Below, piece after piece: positions 43,876 to 52,645 of a stretch of DNA of 64,000 nt. The number at the start of each line of letters is the position of its first letter. Position 1 is the stretch's first letter. Under the pieces are notes generated by a model. It did not search any database, had not been told where the DNA came from, and saw nothing but the letters and a program-made list of their open reading frames with translations. Both the position numbers and the translations under genes were made by a program. The DNA comes from an uncultured Oscillospiraceae bacterium (lineage in GTDB: Bacteria; Bacillota; Clostridia; Oscillospirales; Oscillospiraceae), in NCBI GenBank assembly GCA_934660965.1, contig CAKUIM010000008.1, forward strand, positions 10,996 to 74,995, written 5' to 3'.

Positions 43876-44088
43876 ATGATGCCCCTTACCTTGGCCCCTC
43901 AGGGGGAAGAGCTGATGATCCGCAAGGTTGGCGGAAGTCCGGAGCTGAAGAAGCATCTGGAGGATATGGGCTTTGTTGCCGGCGGCAGCGTCACGGTGGT
44001 GTCCTCGTTGGGCGGCAATCTGATCGTCAACGTGAAGGAGACCCGGGTCGCGGTCAGCCGCGAAATGGCCGGCAGGATCATGGTATAA
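43876..44088 (+). CDS. feoA: FeoA domain protein 1
   Basis: 70 residues, a stand-alone FeoA SH3-like domain: LTLAPQGEELMIRKVGGSPELKKHLEDMGFVAGGSVTVV and ETRVAVSREMAGRIMV. FeoA helps FeoB, probably through its G domain. Two adjacent ATGs (43876, 43879) follow AGGAGGAGGG; either may be used. It is the first gene of the second feo operon. Confidence 0.9.
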   Translation: MMPLTLAPQGEELMIRKVGGSPELKKHLEDMGFVAGGSVTVVSSLGGNLIVNVKETRVAVSREMAGRIMV

Positions 44089-44107
44089 AAAGAGGAGGAG
44101 AAACACG

Positions 44108-44329
44108 ATGAAAACACTTCGGCAGGTAAAGGTCGGCGAGGATGCCACCGTGGTGCGCCTCCATGGCGAGGGCGCTGTGAAGCGCCGCATCATGGACATG
44201 GGCATCACCAGGGGCGTGCAGGTGCATGTGCGCAAGGTTGCCCCCCTGGGCGATCCCGTAGAGGTCAACGTCCGCGGCTACGAGCTGTCCATCCGCAAGG
44301 CAGACGCCGAAATGATCGAGGTGGAGTGA
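44108..44329 (+). CDS. feoA: FeoA domain protein 2
   Basis: 73 residues. KTLRQVKVGEDATVVRLHGEGAVKRRIMDMGITRG and the C-terminal GYELSIRKADAEMIEV are a second FeoA domain, closer to the FeoA part of the fused FeoAB than to FeoA 1. AGAGGAGGAG precedes the ATG, 19 bp after FeoA 1. Paired FeoA genes before feoB are common in clostridia. Confidence 0.92.
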   Translation: MKTLRQVKVGEDATVVRLHGEGAVKRRIMDMGITRGVQVHVRKVAPLGDPVEVNVRGYELSIRKADAEMIEVE

Positions 44330-44364
44330 CCTCCCTTTGGCACTCCCATTATTTTTTCATTGTC

Positions 44365-44382
44365 GATTAGCCGCTGCTAATC
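44365..44382. promoter_or_regulatory. Metalloregulator-type palindrome 3, before the second feoB
   Basis: GATTAG-N6-CTAATC, a perfect inverted repeat of the same TTAG-N6-CTAA design, lies just before the ribosome-binding site of feoB. It may control an internal promoter. Confidence 0.55.
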
Positions 44383-44398
44383 AAGTGAGGAGAGAACT

Positions 44399-46891
44399 AT
44401 GGAACAAGAAGTAAAAATTGCCCTTGCGGGCAACCCTAACTGCGGTAAGACAACGCTCTTCAACGCCCTGACCGGCTCCAACCAGTTCGTGGGCAACTGG
44501 CCGGGCGTCACCGTGGAGAAGAAAGAGGGCAAGCTCAGAAAGCACGACAACGTGGTCATCATGGACCTGCCCGGCATCTACTCCCTTTCCCCCTACACCC
44601 TGGAAGAGGTGGTGGCCCGGAACTACCTGGTCACCGAGCGCCCCGACGCCATCCTGAACATCATTGACGGCACCAACCTGGAGCGCAACCTGTACCTCAC
44701 CACCCAGCTCACCGAGCTGGGCATCCCCGTGGTCATCGCCATCAACATGATGGACGTGGTGAAGAAGAACGGCGACAAGATCAACGTCGACCAGCTCAGC
44801 CGCGAGCTCGGCTGCAAGGTCGTTGAGATCTCCGCCCTGAAGGGTACCGGCGTAATGGAGGCCGCCGAAGCCGCCATCGACGCCGCCAAGAACGGCAAGA
44901 CCGTCCCCATGCACACCTTCTCCGGCCCGGTGGAGCACGCCATCGCCCATATCGAGGAAGCCGCCGTCCACTCCATGAGCGCCGAGCAGCAGCGCTGGTA
45001 CGCCATCAAGATTTTCGAGCGGGACGACAAGGTCCTCTCCGCCCTGAAGCTTGACAAGACCGTGCTCGACCACATTGAGCAGGACATCCGCGCCGCCGAG
45101 AAGGAGCTGGACGACGACGCCGAGAGCATCATCACCAACGAGCGCTACATCTACATCGCCTCCATCCTCAAGGGCTGCTATCACAAGAAGTCCGCCGGCC
45201 AGCTCTCCACCTCCGACAAAATCGATAAGGTGGTCACCAACCGCTATCTGGGCCTGCCCATCTTCGCCGTGGTCATGTTCGCCGTGTACTGGATCGCCAT
45301 GGTGGGCGTGGGCGCCCCCGCCACCGACTGGGCCAACGACGGCGTCTTCGGCGACGGCTGGCACCTGCTGGGCATCGGCTCCTCCGCCTACGGCGACGCC
45401 GCCGATGAGCACACCGCCGCCATGGAAGCGGCCCAGGCCTTCTACGACTTTGACACCGAGGACGAGGACTTCGACCCTGACGCCATCCTGGCCGGCCTGA
45501 AGGCCTTCCAGCCTGACTCCAACACCGCCACAATTGAGGTGGAGGACGAGGAGACCCTGGCCATCAGCGAGATGACCGCTTACTACGACGCCATCCCCGA
45601 TGACGCCGACGAAGAGTCCACCGTGGGCATGACCTATCTTGACGCCGTGGCCTATTTCGAGGCCAACGGCTTTGACGAGCCCGACCCCGCCGACTACGGC
45701 GTGTGGGTGCCCGGCCTCCCCGTGCTCATCGGCAGCGGCCTTGAGGCCGCCGGCACCGCCGACTGGCTCAGCGGCCTGATCCTGGACGGCATCGTGGCCG
45801 GCGTGGGCGCCGTGCTGGGCTTCGTGCCCCAGATGCTGGTGCTGTTCCTGATGCTGGCCTTTCTGGAGGCCTGCGGCTACATGGCCCGTATCGCCTTCGT
45901 GCTGGACCGTATCTTCCGTAAGTTCGGCCTGTCCGGCAAGTCCTTCATCCCCATGCTCATCGGCACCGGCTGCGGCGTGCCCGGCATCATGGCCTCCCGT
46001 ACCATTGAGAACGAGCGGGACCGCCGCATGACCATCATGACCACCACCTTCATCCCCTGCGGCGCCAAGGTTCCCTTCATCTCCATGATCGCCGGCGCCC
46101 TCTTCGGCGGCAGCCCCTGGGTTTCCACCTCCGCCTACTTCATCGGCATGGCCGCCATCATCATCTCCGGCATCATGCTGAAAAAGACCCGCATGTTCTC
46201 CGGCGACCCCGCCCCCTTCGTCATGGAGCTGCCCGCTTACCACTGGCCCACGCTGGGCAACGTTCTGCGCAGCATGTGGGAGCGCGGCTGGTCCTTCATC
46301 AAGAAGGCCGGCACCATCATCCTCCTGTCCACCATCTTCGTGTGGTTCACCACCTACTTCGGCGTGGTGGACGGCACCTTCCGCATGCTGGATGAGAGCG
46401 AGATCAACCACTCCATCCTGGCTGTCATCGGCAGCGCCATCGCCTGGATCTTCGCGCCGCTGGGCTGGGGCAACTGGCAGGCCGCCGTGGCCTCCATCAC
46501 CGGCCTTGTGGCCAAGGAGAACATCGTGGGCACCCTGGGCATCCTCTACGGCGGCGGCGACGGCACCGTCTACCAGAACCTGGCCCACGCCTTCACCGGC
46601 ATCAGCGGCTACTCCTTCCTGGTGTTCAACCTCCTGTGCGCCCCCTGCTTCGCCGCCATCGGCGCCATCAAGCGCGAGATGAACAGCGCCAAGTGGACCT
46701 GGTTCGCCATCGGCTATCAGTGCGGCTTCGCCTATGTCATCGCCCTGATGGTCTACCAGTTCGGCAAGCTCTTCACCGGCAGCGTGAGCGTCGTCGGCCT
46801 CATCTTCGCCATCGCCTTCCTGGCCCTGATCCTCTACATGCTCTTCCGCCCCTATAAGGAGGCCACCAAGCTCACCGCCGCCAGGGTGTGA
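44399..46891 (+). CDS. feoB: Ferrous iron transport protein B
   Basis: 830 residues. The G domain (1-165) has G1 AGNPNCGKTTLFN, GNWPGVTVEKKEG and DLPGIYSLSPYT. Membrane domains begin near 285 and include GAVLGFVPQMLVLFLMLAFLEACGYM and GCGVPGIMASRTIENERDRRMTI with about ten helices. Between the first two helices lies an acidic loop of about 120-150 residues (around 300-455, e.g. DFDTEDEDFDPD, DDADEES) that would face outside and is far longer than in the FeoAB fusion nearby. It could concentrate Fe2+. GAGGAGAG precedes the ATG. Confidence 0.95.
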   Translation: MEQEVKIALAGNPNCGKTTLFNALTGSNQFVGNWPGVTVEKKEGKLRKHDNVVIMDLPGIYSLSPYTLEEVVARNYLVTERPDAILNIIDGTNLERNLYLTTQLTELGIPVVIAINMMDVVKKNGDKINVDQLSRELGCKVVEISALKGTGVMEAAEAAIDAAKNGKTVPMHTFSGPVEHAIAHIEEAAVHSMSAEQQRWYAIKIFERDDKVLSALKLDKTVLDHIEQDIRAAEKELDDDAESIITNERYIYIASILKGCYHKKSAGQLSTSDKIDKVVTNRYLGLPIFAVVMFAVYWIAMVGVGAPATDWANDGVFGDGWHLLGIGSSAYGDAADEHTAAMEAAQAFYDFDTEDEDFDPDAILAGLKAFQPDSNTATIEVEDEETLAISEMTAYYDAIPDDADEESTVGMTYLDAVAYFEANGFDEPDPADYGVWVPGLPVLIGSGLEAAGTADWLSGLILDGIVAGVGAVLGFVPQMLVLFLMLAFLEACGYMARIAFVLDRIFRKFGLSGKSFIPMLIGTGCGVPGIMASRTIENERDRRMTIMTTTFIPCGAKVPFISMIAGALFGGSPWVSTSAYFIGMAAIIISGIMLKKTRMFSGDPAPFVMELPAYHWPTLGNVLRSMWERGWSFIKKAGTIILLSTIFVWFTTYFGVVDGTFRMLDESEINHSILAVIGSAIAWIFAPLGWGNWQAAVASITGLVAKENIVGTLGILYGGGDGTVYQNLAHAFTGISGYSFLVFNLLCAPCFAAIGAIKREMNSAKWTWFAIGYQCGFAYVIALMVYQFGKLFTGSVSVVGLIFAIAFLALILYMLFRPYKEATKLTAARV

Positions 46892-46976
46892 GCTGACACG
46901 CATTCAAACCTTTCGTCTGCCCCTCCCCCGCCCAGGGATGGGGGAGGGCAGGCACATCATCCCGGAGGTGACAAAT

Positions 46977-47141
46977 ATGTTCGCATGGATTTCTGACAAT
47001 ATCGGGACCATCCTCATCACCCTGCTTCTTGCGGCCATTGTCGCCGCCATCGTGGTCGGGATTGTCCGCGGCAAGCGCCAGGGCAAGTCCTCCTGCGGCG
47101 GCAGCTGCGGCAGCTGCCCCATGCACGGGAAGTGCCACTAA
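46977..47141 (+). CDS. FeoB-associated Cys-rich membrane protein 2
   Basis: 54 residues from the ATG after GGAGGTG. One membrane helix (IGTILITLLLAAIVAAIVVGIVRG) is followed by a Lys/Arg/Gln stretch and SSCGGSCGSCPMHGKCH. It is the counterpart of the protein after the first feoB, so each Feo system here has its own. Confidence 0.85.
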   Translation: MFAWISDNIGTILITLLLAAIVAAIVVGIVRGKRQGKSSCGGSCGSCPMHGKCH

Positions 47142-47204
47142 AGCAATCAAGAGAGAGCCGCTTCGCTGGGCTCTCGCCTGAAAGGCTGCGCGCGCAGCTC
47201 TACT

Positions 47205-47228
47205 GGCTCCCTCGTCAGAGGGAGGCTT
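47205..47228. repeat. Partial copy of the MITE-like end sequence
   Basis: The 18-bp CTCCCTCGTCAGAGGGAG, flanked by GG and GCTT, matches both ends of the element at 52646-52850. Only one end is recognisable in the 47142-47268 interval. Confidence 0.6.
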
Positions 47229-47268
47229 TGGCTGCCCTGTCGCCCCGCCAAGGTTCCATCCAAAATGC

Positions 47269-47300
47269 AAAGCCCCGGAGCAGGTTGCTCCGGGGCTTTT
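47269..47300. terminator. Terminator of lexA
   Basis: A 14-bp perfect stem (47269-47282 / 47286-47299) with a 3-nt loop lies 15 bp beyond the lexA stop on the minus strand; a TTTT run follows on the plus strand for the feo operon. Confidence 0.82.
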
Positions 47301-47314
47301 GTAGTATCCTTCTA

Positions 47315-47917
47315 TCAGGTATAGCGTCGGATGACCGCCACAACCTTGCCCAGAATCGCGCAGCCCTCGCCGTCGATGGGCTGATACTCCGGGCTGGAGT
47401 TCTCCGGATAGAGCCAGACGTGCCCGTCCTCCCGCCGGAAGGTCTTGACGGTGGCCTCGTCCTCAAAAAGGGCCACCACGATGTCGCCGTTGCGTACCTG
47501 CTGCTGTTGGTGGACCACCACCAGGTCGTCGGGCAGAATGCCTGCCTCCAGCATGGACTCCCCCCGCACCCGCAGGGCAAAATGCTCCCCGGTCAGGCCG
47601 TTGGTGTCAAAGGTCAGGTATTCTTCAATGTTCTCCTCCGCCAGGATGGGGCTGCCCGCCGCCACATAGCCCAGCAGGGGGATCTGGTCCCGCCGGCCGT
47701 GGGCGCCGTCCGTCACCGAGATAGCCCGGGTCTTGCCCTCCGCCTGGGTGATAAGCCCGGCCTCACGCAGGCCCTTGAGGTGAAAATGCACCGTGGAGGG
47801 CGATTTGAGCTCCACCGCCTGGGCAATCTCCCGCACCGAGGGCGGATAACCGTGTTCCTGGGTGAAGGCAAGAATATAATCGTAGATCTGCTGCTGCTTG
47901 GGCGTAAGCTTGCTCAT
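47315..47917 (-). CDS. lexA: SOS repressor LexA
   Basis: 200 residues. The N-terminal winged helix (TPKQQQIYDYILAFTQEHGYPPSVREIAQAVEL) is followed by the self-cleavage site AAG (A87-G88 in GYVAAGSP) and the peptidase S24 dyad, Ser121 in RGESM and Lys158 in TVKTF. RecA-stimulated cleavage releases DNA-repair genes. It appears monocistronic; the divergent MarR gene starts about 215 bp away. I did not find a clear LexA box in its upstream region. Confidence 0.96.
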   Translation of the reverse strand: MSKLTPKQQQIYDYILAFTQEHGYPPSVREIAQAVELKSPSTVHFHLKGLREAGLITQAEGKTRAISVTDGAHGRRDQIPLLGYVAAGSPILAEENIEEYLTFDTNGLTGEHFALRVRGESMLEAGILPDDLVVVHQQQQVRNGDIVVALFEDEATVKTFRREDGHVWLYPENSSPEYQPIDGEGCAILGKVVAVIRRYT

Positions 47918-48050
47918 AGTCGGCTCCCTTCCCGGGGCTTTCCCCCGCCGTTTTCCCTTTTTGTTTTATGATAGCACACCCCGCCGCCGTTGTCAAACAT
48001 TTGTTCCAAACTTTATTCGCTCTGCCCCAAAAATTTTTGCACTTTGCCTC

Positions 48051-48079
48051 TTGACATTCGTTAGCATCCTAATTAAAAT
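48051..48079 (+). promoter_or_regulatory. Promoter and operator of the MarR-ABC operon
   Basis: TTGACA (48051-48056), 17 bp, TAAAAT (48074-48079). The spacer contains TTAG-N4-CTAA (48061-48072), an inverted repeat that a repressor could use to block the promoter. Confidence 0.75.
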
Positions 48080-48131
48080 AAGCTCCGTTCGCTTCATTTG
48101 CCCCCTAACTATTTTGAAAAGGAGGTCCGCC

Positions 48132-48641
48132 ATGGACATGCCGGCCTCACCGTCCCAGGATCTGAGGGCGGAATTTCTCTTCCACAGCCTGCTCCGGGCC
48201 CACTTCAACGCCCAGCAGTCCATGCTTGCAGGCCGCGGCCTTGCAAACCTCGGCTCCCCCCGGGTGCTCTTCGCTTTGCAGGACTTAGACCGGGCAGGCC
48301 GGGATGCCCCCTCCCAGCGGGAGCTTGCCGACCTTCTGCGCATCTCCCCGGCCACCGCCACCGCCTCGCTGCGCTCCCTGGAGAAGTCAGGCTACATCAC
48401 CCGCAGCCCCGACCCTCACGACAGCCGCTGCAACCGCATCGCCATCACGCCCATGGGCAGCGCGGCCGCCGACACCTGCCGGGATACGTTCTGCTCCGTG
48501 GACCGCTACATGTTCCACGACTTCACCCCCGAGGAGCGGCAGCTGGTCGTCCGGCTCCACCGGCGCATGCTCCAAAACCTCTATCAGATCGGCGGCGACG
48601 GCCCGGACTGTCCGCCGCCCCCATTCCCCGAGAAAGGATGA
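48132..48641 (+). CDS. MarR family transcriptional regulator
   Basis: 169 residues from the ATG after AAAGGAGG. The winged helix has SQRELADLLRISPATATASLRSLEKSGYITRSPDPHDSR split as recognition helix and wing, ending in NRIAITPMG. It is the first gene of an operon with two ABC half-transporters, 9 bp before the first. MarR proteins usually repress exporter genes until a drug or phenolic ligand binds. The inverted repeat in its promoter supports autoregulation. Confidence 0.92.
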   Translation: MDMPASPSQDLRAEFLFHSLLRAHFNAQQSMLAGRGLANLGSPRVLFALQDLDRAGRDAPSQRELADLLRISPATATASLRSLEKSGYITRSPDPHDSRCNRIAITPMGSAAADTCRDTFCSVDRYMFHDFTPEERQLVVRLHRRMLQNLYQIGGDGPDCPPPPFPEKG

Positions 48642-48650
48642 TTTGCCCCC

Positions 48651-50471
48651 ATGATGAAGCGTTTGATGCCCTACTTCAAGGGCTACCAAAGATATGCCGT
48701 AATGGCCCCCATTCTGGTCATGCTGGAGACCGTGTGCGAGCTGCTCATGCCGCTGCAGATGGCCCGCATCATTGATGTGGGCGTGCCCAATATGGACATG
48801 CGCGTGATCCTCACCTCCGGCGCCCTGATGGTGCTGCTTGCCGCGGCGGCGCTTTTGTGCGGCACCTTCGCGGCCAAGGCCGCCGCCTTCTCCTCCCAGG
48901 GGATGGGCGCCAACCTCCGCCGGGCCCAGTTCGACAAGATCTCCACCTTTTCCTTTGCCGACATTGACCGGTTCTCCTCCGCCTCCCTCATCACCCGCCT
49001 TACAAACGACATGACCAACCTCCAGACCACCGCGGCCATGTTCCTGCGGATGATCGTCCGGGCGCTGACCATGGTGGTCGCCGCGCTGATCCTGGCCTTC
49101 ACCCTGAGCGTCCGTCTGGCCCTCATCGTGTGCGTGGTACTGCCCGTTCTGGCGGTGTGCGTGGGGGGGCTGATGTTCCTGTGCCACCCCCTCTTTGAGA
49201 AGATGCAGAAGGCCATTGACCACCTCAATGAGAGTGTCCAGGAAAATCTGGTGGCCATCCGGGTGGTCAAGTCCTATGTGCGCGAAAATCACGAGCGCAA
49301 AAAGTTCCAGGCCGCCAACGACGCCTACACCAAGGCCGGCCTCACCGCCGTGCTGCGCATCGTCCTCATGCAGCCCATCATGATGATGGGCATCTCCGTG
49401 ACCACCGTGCTGGTGCTTTATAACGGCACGGGCGTCGTGCTCCGGGGCGGCATGGGCGTGGGCGACCTGCAGACCATCATCAGCTACATTTTTCAGATCC
49501 TCTTCTCCGTTCTGATGCTGGCCATGACCCTGCTCCAGTATGTCCGGGCCCAGGCCTCCGCCGAGCGTATTTTTGAGGTGCTGGACACCGAGAGCGACAT
49601 TGAGGACGGCCCCGCCGTCCCCGCCGAGCGCGCCACCGGAGCCCCCGGCGAGAAGGTTCTCCCCGTCCCCACAGGCAGCGTGGAGTTCCGGAACGTCTCC
49701 TTCAAATACCTTGCCACCGGCACCGGGGAGGACGTCCTGCGGGACATTTCCTTCTCCATCCGTCCCGGCCAGTTCGTGGCCATCGTGGGCGGCACCGGCA
49801 CGGGCAAGTCCTCTCTGGTCAACCTCATCCCCCGCTTTTACGATGCCACCTCCGGCACCGTCCTGGTAGACGGCATGGACGTGCGGGACTACCCGCTGGA
49901 CGACCTGCGCCGGCGCATCGGCATGGTGCTGCAAAATAACGTCCTCTTCTCCGGCACCATCCGGGAAAACCTGCTCTGGGGCATGCCCGAGCAGACCCGG
50001 GCCGACCGGGACGAGATGGCGCGCCGGGGCATCACCTGGGACGCTCTGGTGGAGGAGCGCATGGTGGAGGCCGCCAAAAACGCCCAGGCCTATGAGTTCA
50101 TCCAGAATCTGCCCGAGGGCTTCGATACCCATCTGGAGCAGGGCGGCGTGAACGTCTCCGGCGGGCAGAAGCAGCGCCTGTGCATCGCCCGGGCCATGCT
50201 CAAGCACCCCGCCATCCTCATTCTGGACGACTCCACCTCCGCCGTGGACTCCGCCACGGAAGGACTCATCCGGGAGTCCTTCAAAACCAATCTCAAGGGC
50301 ACCACCGTCATCATCATCGCCCAGCGCATCAGCTCCGTGCAGTATGCCGACGAGATCGTCGTGCTAGATAACGGCGCGGTGTCCGCCGTGGGCAGCCACG
50401 AGGCGCTGCTCGCCTCCAACGAGATCTACCGCGAGATCTACGAATCCCAGCAGGAAGGGGTGCAGGAATAA
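48651..50471 (+). CDS. ABC exporter half-transporter 1 (degenerate nucleotide site)
   Basis: 606 residues. Six membrane helices (about 1-320) precede an NBD with Walker A GGTGTGKS, signature NVSGGQ and Walker B ILILDDSTSAVD. The catalytic Glu after Walker B is Asp, the mark of the degenerate site in heterodimeric exporters such as BmrCD/TM287-288. Its partner is the next gene; stop and start overlap (TAATG). The operon is under MarR control, so drug or metabolite export is likely; the substrate is unknown. Confidence 0.93.
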   Translation: MMKRLMPYFKGYQRYAVMAPILVMLETVCELLMPLQMARIIDVGVPNMDMRVILTSGALMVLLAAAALLCGTFAAKAAAFSSQGMGANLRRAQFDKISTFSFADIDRFSSASLITRLTNDMTNLQTTAAMFLRMIVRALTMVVAALILAFTLSVRLALIVCVVLPVLAVCVGGLMFLCHPLFEKMQKAIDHLNESVQENLVAIRVVKSYVRENHERKKFQAANDAYTKAGLTAVLRIVLMQPIMMMGISVTTVLVLYNGTGVVLRGGMGVGDLQTIISYIFQILFSVLMLAMTLLQYVRAQASAERIFEVLDTESDIEDGPAVPAERATGAPGEKVLPVPTGSVEFRNVSFKYLATGTGEDVLRDISFSIRPGQFVAIVGGTGTGKSSLVNLIPRFYDATSGTVLVDGMDVRDYPLDDLRRRIGMVLQNNVLFSGTIRENLLWGMPEQTRADRDEMARRGITWDALVEERMVEAAKNAQAYEFIQNLPEGFDTHLEQGGVNVSGGQKQRLCIARAMLKHPAILILDDSTSAVDSATEGLIRESFKTNLKGTTVIIIAQRISSVQYADEIVVLDNGAVSAVGSHEALLASNEIYREIYESQQEGVQE

Positions 50472-52573
50472 TGGCCGGGAAAAACGTTCAGAAGCCCCAA
50501 GGCGGCCCCGGCGGCCCCGGTGCCGGCCCCCGCGGCGGCTACGGAAAGCCCAGAAACCTCAAAGGCACCGCCCTGCGCATGTTCTCCTATATCACCGGAA
50601 AGCCCGTGCTGCTGGCGGTGGCCCTGCTTTGCGTCATCGGCGCCTCCCTTGCCAGCATCGCCGCCACCTATATGATGCGCCCCATCATCAATGGCCTGGA
50701 GTCCGCCCTGAAAACCGGCGCCGCCGCGGTGCCCGGCCTGCTGCGCTCCTGCCTTGCGCTGCTGGGCATCTACGCTCTGGCCGCCGCCGCCACCTATCTT
50801 CAGGCAAACCTCATGGCCCAGCTGGCCCAGAAGGGCTGCAACCGGCTGCGCCGGGACCTGTTTGACAAGCTCCAGTCCCTTCCTCTAAGCTTTTTCGACG
50901 CCCACCCTCACGGCGAGCTCATGAGCCGCTTCACAAACGACGCCGATAACGTCCAGATGGCCCTGGAGCAGTCTGTTGTTCAGCTGCTCTCCTCCGTTGT
51001 CACCTTTATCGGCACGGTGGTGATGATGCTCATCCTCTCCCCCGTCCTCTTCCTGGCTACCCTTGTGATGATCATCGCCATCGTGCTGGTATTCAAGGTC
51101 ATCGGCTCGCGCAGCCGCCGCTACTATAAAAAGCAGCAGGCCGCCCTGGGCGCCGTCAACGGCAACATCCAGGAGATGATCGAGGGCATGAAGGTGGTCA
51201 AGGCCTTCACCCACGAGCATGAGGCCCGGGAGCAGTTCCACGTCCTCAACGACACCTACCGGGACGCCGCCAGCAACGCCAACTTCTTCTCCACCGCCAT
51301 CATGCCCATCTCCATCGCCATCGCCAACATGGGCTACGCCGTCACGGCCGCCCTGGGCGGCGGCCTTGCGGTGGCCGGCTTTGACATCGGCGGCCTGGTG
51401 GCTTACCTCAACTACAGCAAGCAGGTCACCCAGCCCATCAACCAGATCTCCATGCAGATGACCACCCTGCTCTCTGCCATGGCCGGCGCCGAGCGCATCT
51501 TCGCGGTCATGGACGCCCAGCCCGAGGTGGACGACGGCCGGGTCGCCCTGGTGCCCGCCGACCTCACGCCGGACGGCCGCCTCACCCAGCGCGGCGAGGG
51601 CCCCGGTGCCCGCCATTGGGCCTGGAAAACCCCCACGGGCCTTGCCTTTACCCTGGCAAGCGTGGTAAAAAACGCCGACGGCACCTTTACCGAGGTCCAA
51701 GAGGGCGCCCCCGGCCAGATCTGGGCCTGGAAATACCCCAACCTTGCCGCCGCGGCGGACCCCACCCAGGCCCCTTGGGAATACCACCAGATCCGCGGCG
51801 CCGTCAATCACGAGCACCCGGACTATGTCCTCACCGAGCTGCGGGGCGCGGTGCGCCTGACCCAGGTGGACTTCTCCTATGTGGAGGGCAAGCCCATTTT
51901 AAAACAGGTGTCGGTCTACGCAAACCCCGGCCAGAAGATCGCCTTCGTGGGCTCCACCGGCGCGGGCAAGACCACCGTCACCAACCTCATCAACCGCTTC
52001 TACGAGATTCAGGGCGGCCGCATCACCTGCGACGGCATCGACGTGCGCGACATCGCCAAGGACTCCCTGCGGCTGAGCCAGGGCGCCGTCCTCCAGGACA
52101 CCCACCTCTTCACCGGAACCGTCATGGACAACATCCGCTATGGCCGGCTGGACGCCACCGACGACGAGTGCATCCATGCCGCCCGCACCGCCAACGCCGA
52201 CCGCTTCATCCGCCGCCTGCCCCACGGCTACCAGACCATGGTCACCGGCGACGGCGCGAATTTGAGCCAGGGCCAGCGCCAGCTGCTGGCCATCGCCCGG
52301 GCCGCGGTGAAGGACCCGCCGGTGATGATCCTCGATGAGGCCACCTCCTCCATCGACACCCGCACCGAGCGGCACATCCAGCAGGGCATGGACGCCCTCA
52401 TGGAGGGGCGCACCGTGTTCGTCATTGCTCACCGGCTGTCCACCGTGCGCAACGCGGACTGCATCGTGGTCATCGAGCACGGCCAGATCATGGAAAAGGG
52501 CAGCCATGAGGAGCTGTTGGCCCAGAAGGGCCGGTATTACCAGCTCTATACCGGGCAGTTCGAGCTTGACTGA
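50471..52573 (+). CDS. ABC exporter half-transporter 2 with inserted linker domain
   Basis: 700 residues. A Gly/Pro-rich N-terminal tail (about 1-30) is followed by six membrane helices (about 38-345). An insertion of about 100 residues (355-455) separates them from the NBD. The NBD has Walker A GSTGAGKT, signature LSQGQ and Walker B VMILDEATSSID with the catalytic Glu intact. The insertion contains two WAWK-P motifs (near 380 and 417) and is absent from half-transporter 1. The pair forms an asymmetric heterodimer. Confidence 0.93.
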   Translation: MAGKNVQKPQGGPGGPGAGPRGGYGKPRNLKGTALRMFSYITGKPVLLAVALLCVIGASLASIAATYMMRPIINGLESALKTGAAAVPGLLRSCLALLGIYALAAAATYLQANLMAQLAQKGCNRLRRDLFDKLQSLPLSFFDAHPHGELMSRFTNDADNVQMALEQSVVQLLSSVVTFIGTVVMMLILSPVLFLATLVMIIAIVLVFKVIGSRSRRYYKKQQAALGAVNGNIQEMIEGMKVVKAFTHEHEAREQFHVLNDTYRDAASNANFFSTAIMPISIAIANMGYAVTAALGGGLAVAGFDIGGLVAYLNYSKQVTQPINQISMQMTTLLSAMAGAERIFAVMDAQPEVDDGRVALVPADLTPDGRLTQRGEGPGARHWAWKTPTGLAFTLASVVKNADGTFTEVQEGAPGQIWAWKYPNLAAAADPTQAPWEYHQIRGAVNHEHPDYVLTELRGAVRLTQVDFSYVEGKPILKQVSVYANPGQKIAFVGSTGAGKTTVTNLINRFYEIQGGRITCDGIDVRDIAKDSLRLSQGAVLQDTHLFTGTVMDNIRYGRLDATDDECIHAARTANADRFIRRLPHGYQTMVTGDGANLSQGQRQLLAIARAAVKDPPVMILDEATSSIDTRTERHIQQGMDALMEGRTVFVIAHRLSTVRNADCIVVIEHGQIMEKGSHEELLAQKGRYYQLYTGQFELD

Positions 52574-52607
52574 ATCTCCGCGGGCAAAAACCGCCCGCAG
52601 AGAGCCC

Positions 52608-52640
52608 GCCGGCCGCAGGGATTCCCCTGCGGCCGGCTTT
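52608..52640 (+). terminator. Terminator of the MarR-ABC operon
   Basis: A 13-bp perfect GC-rich stem (52608-52620 / 52625-52637) is followed by TTTTCT, 35 bp after the stop. Confidence 0.88.
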
Positions 52641-52645
52641 TCTAA

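Noticed and set aside
44381..46903. 840-codon minus-strand frame opposite feoB
   Set aside because: It is the complement of a strongly codon-biased feoB; no recognisable domain or initiation site.
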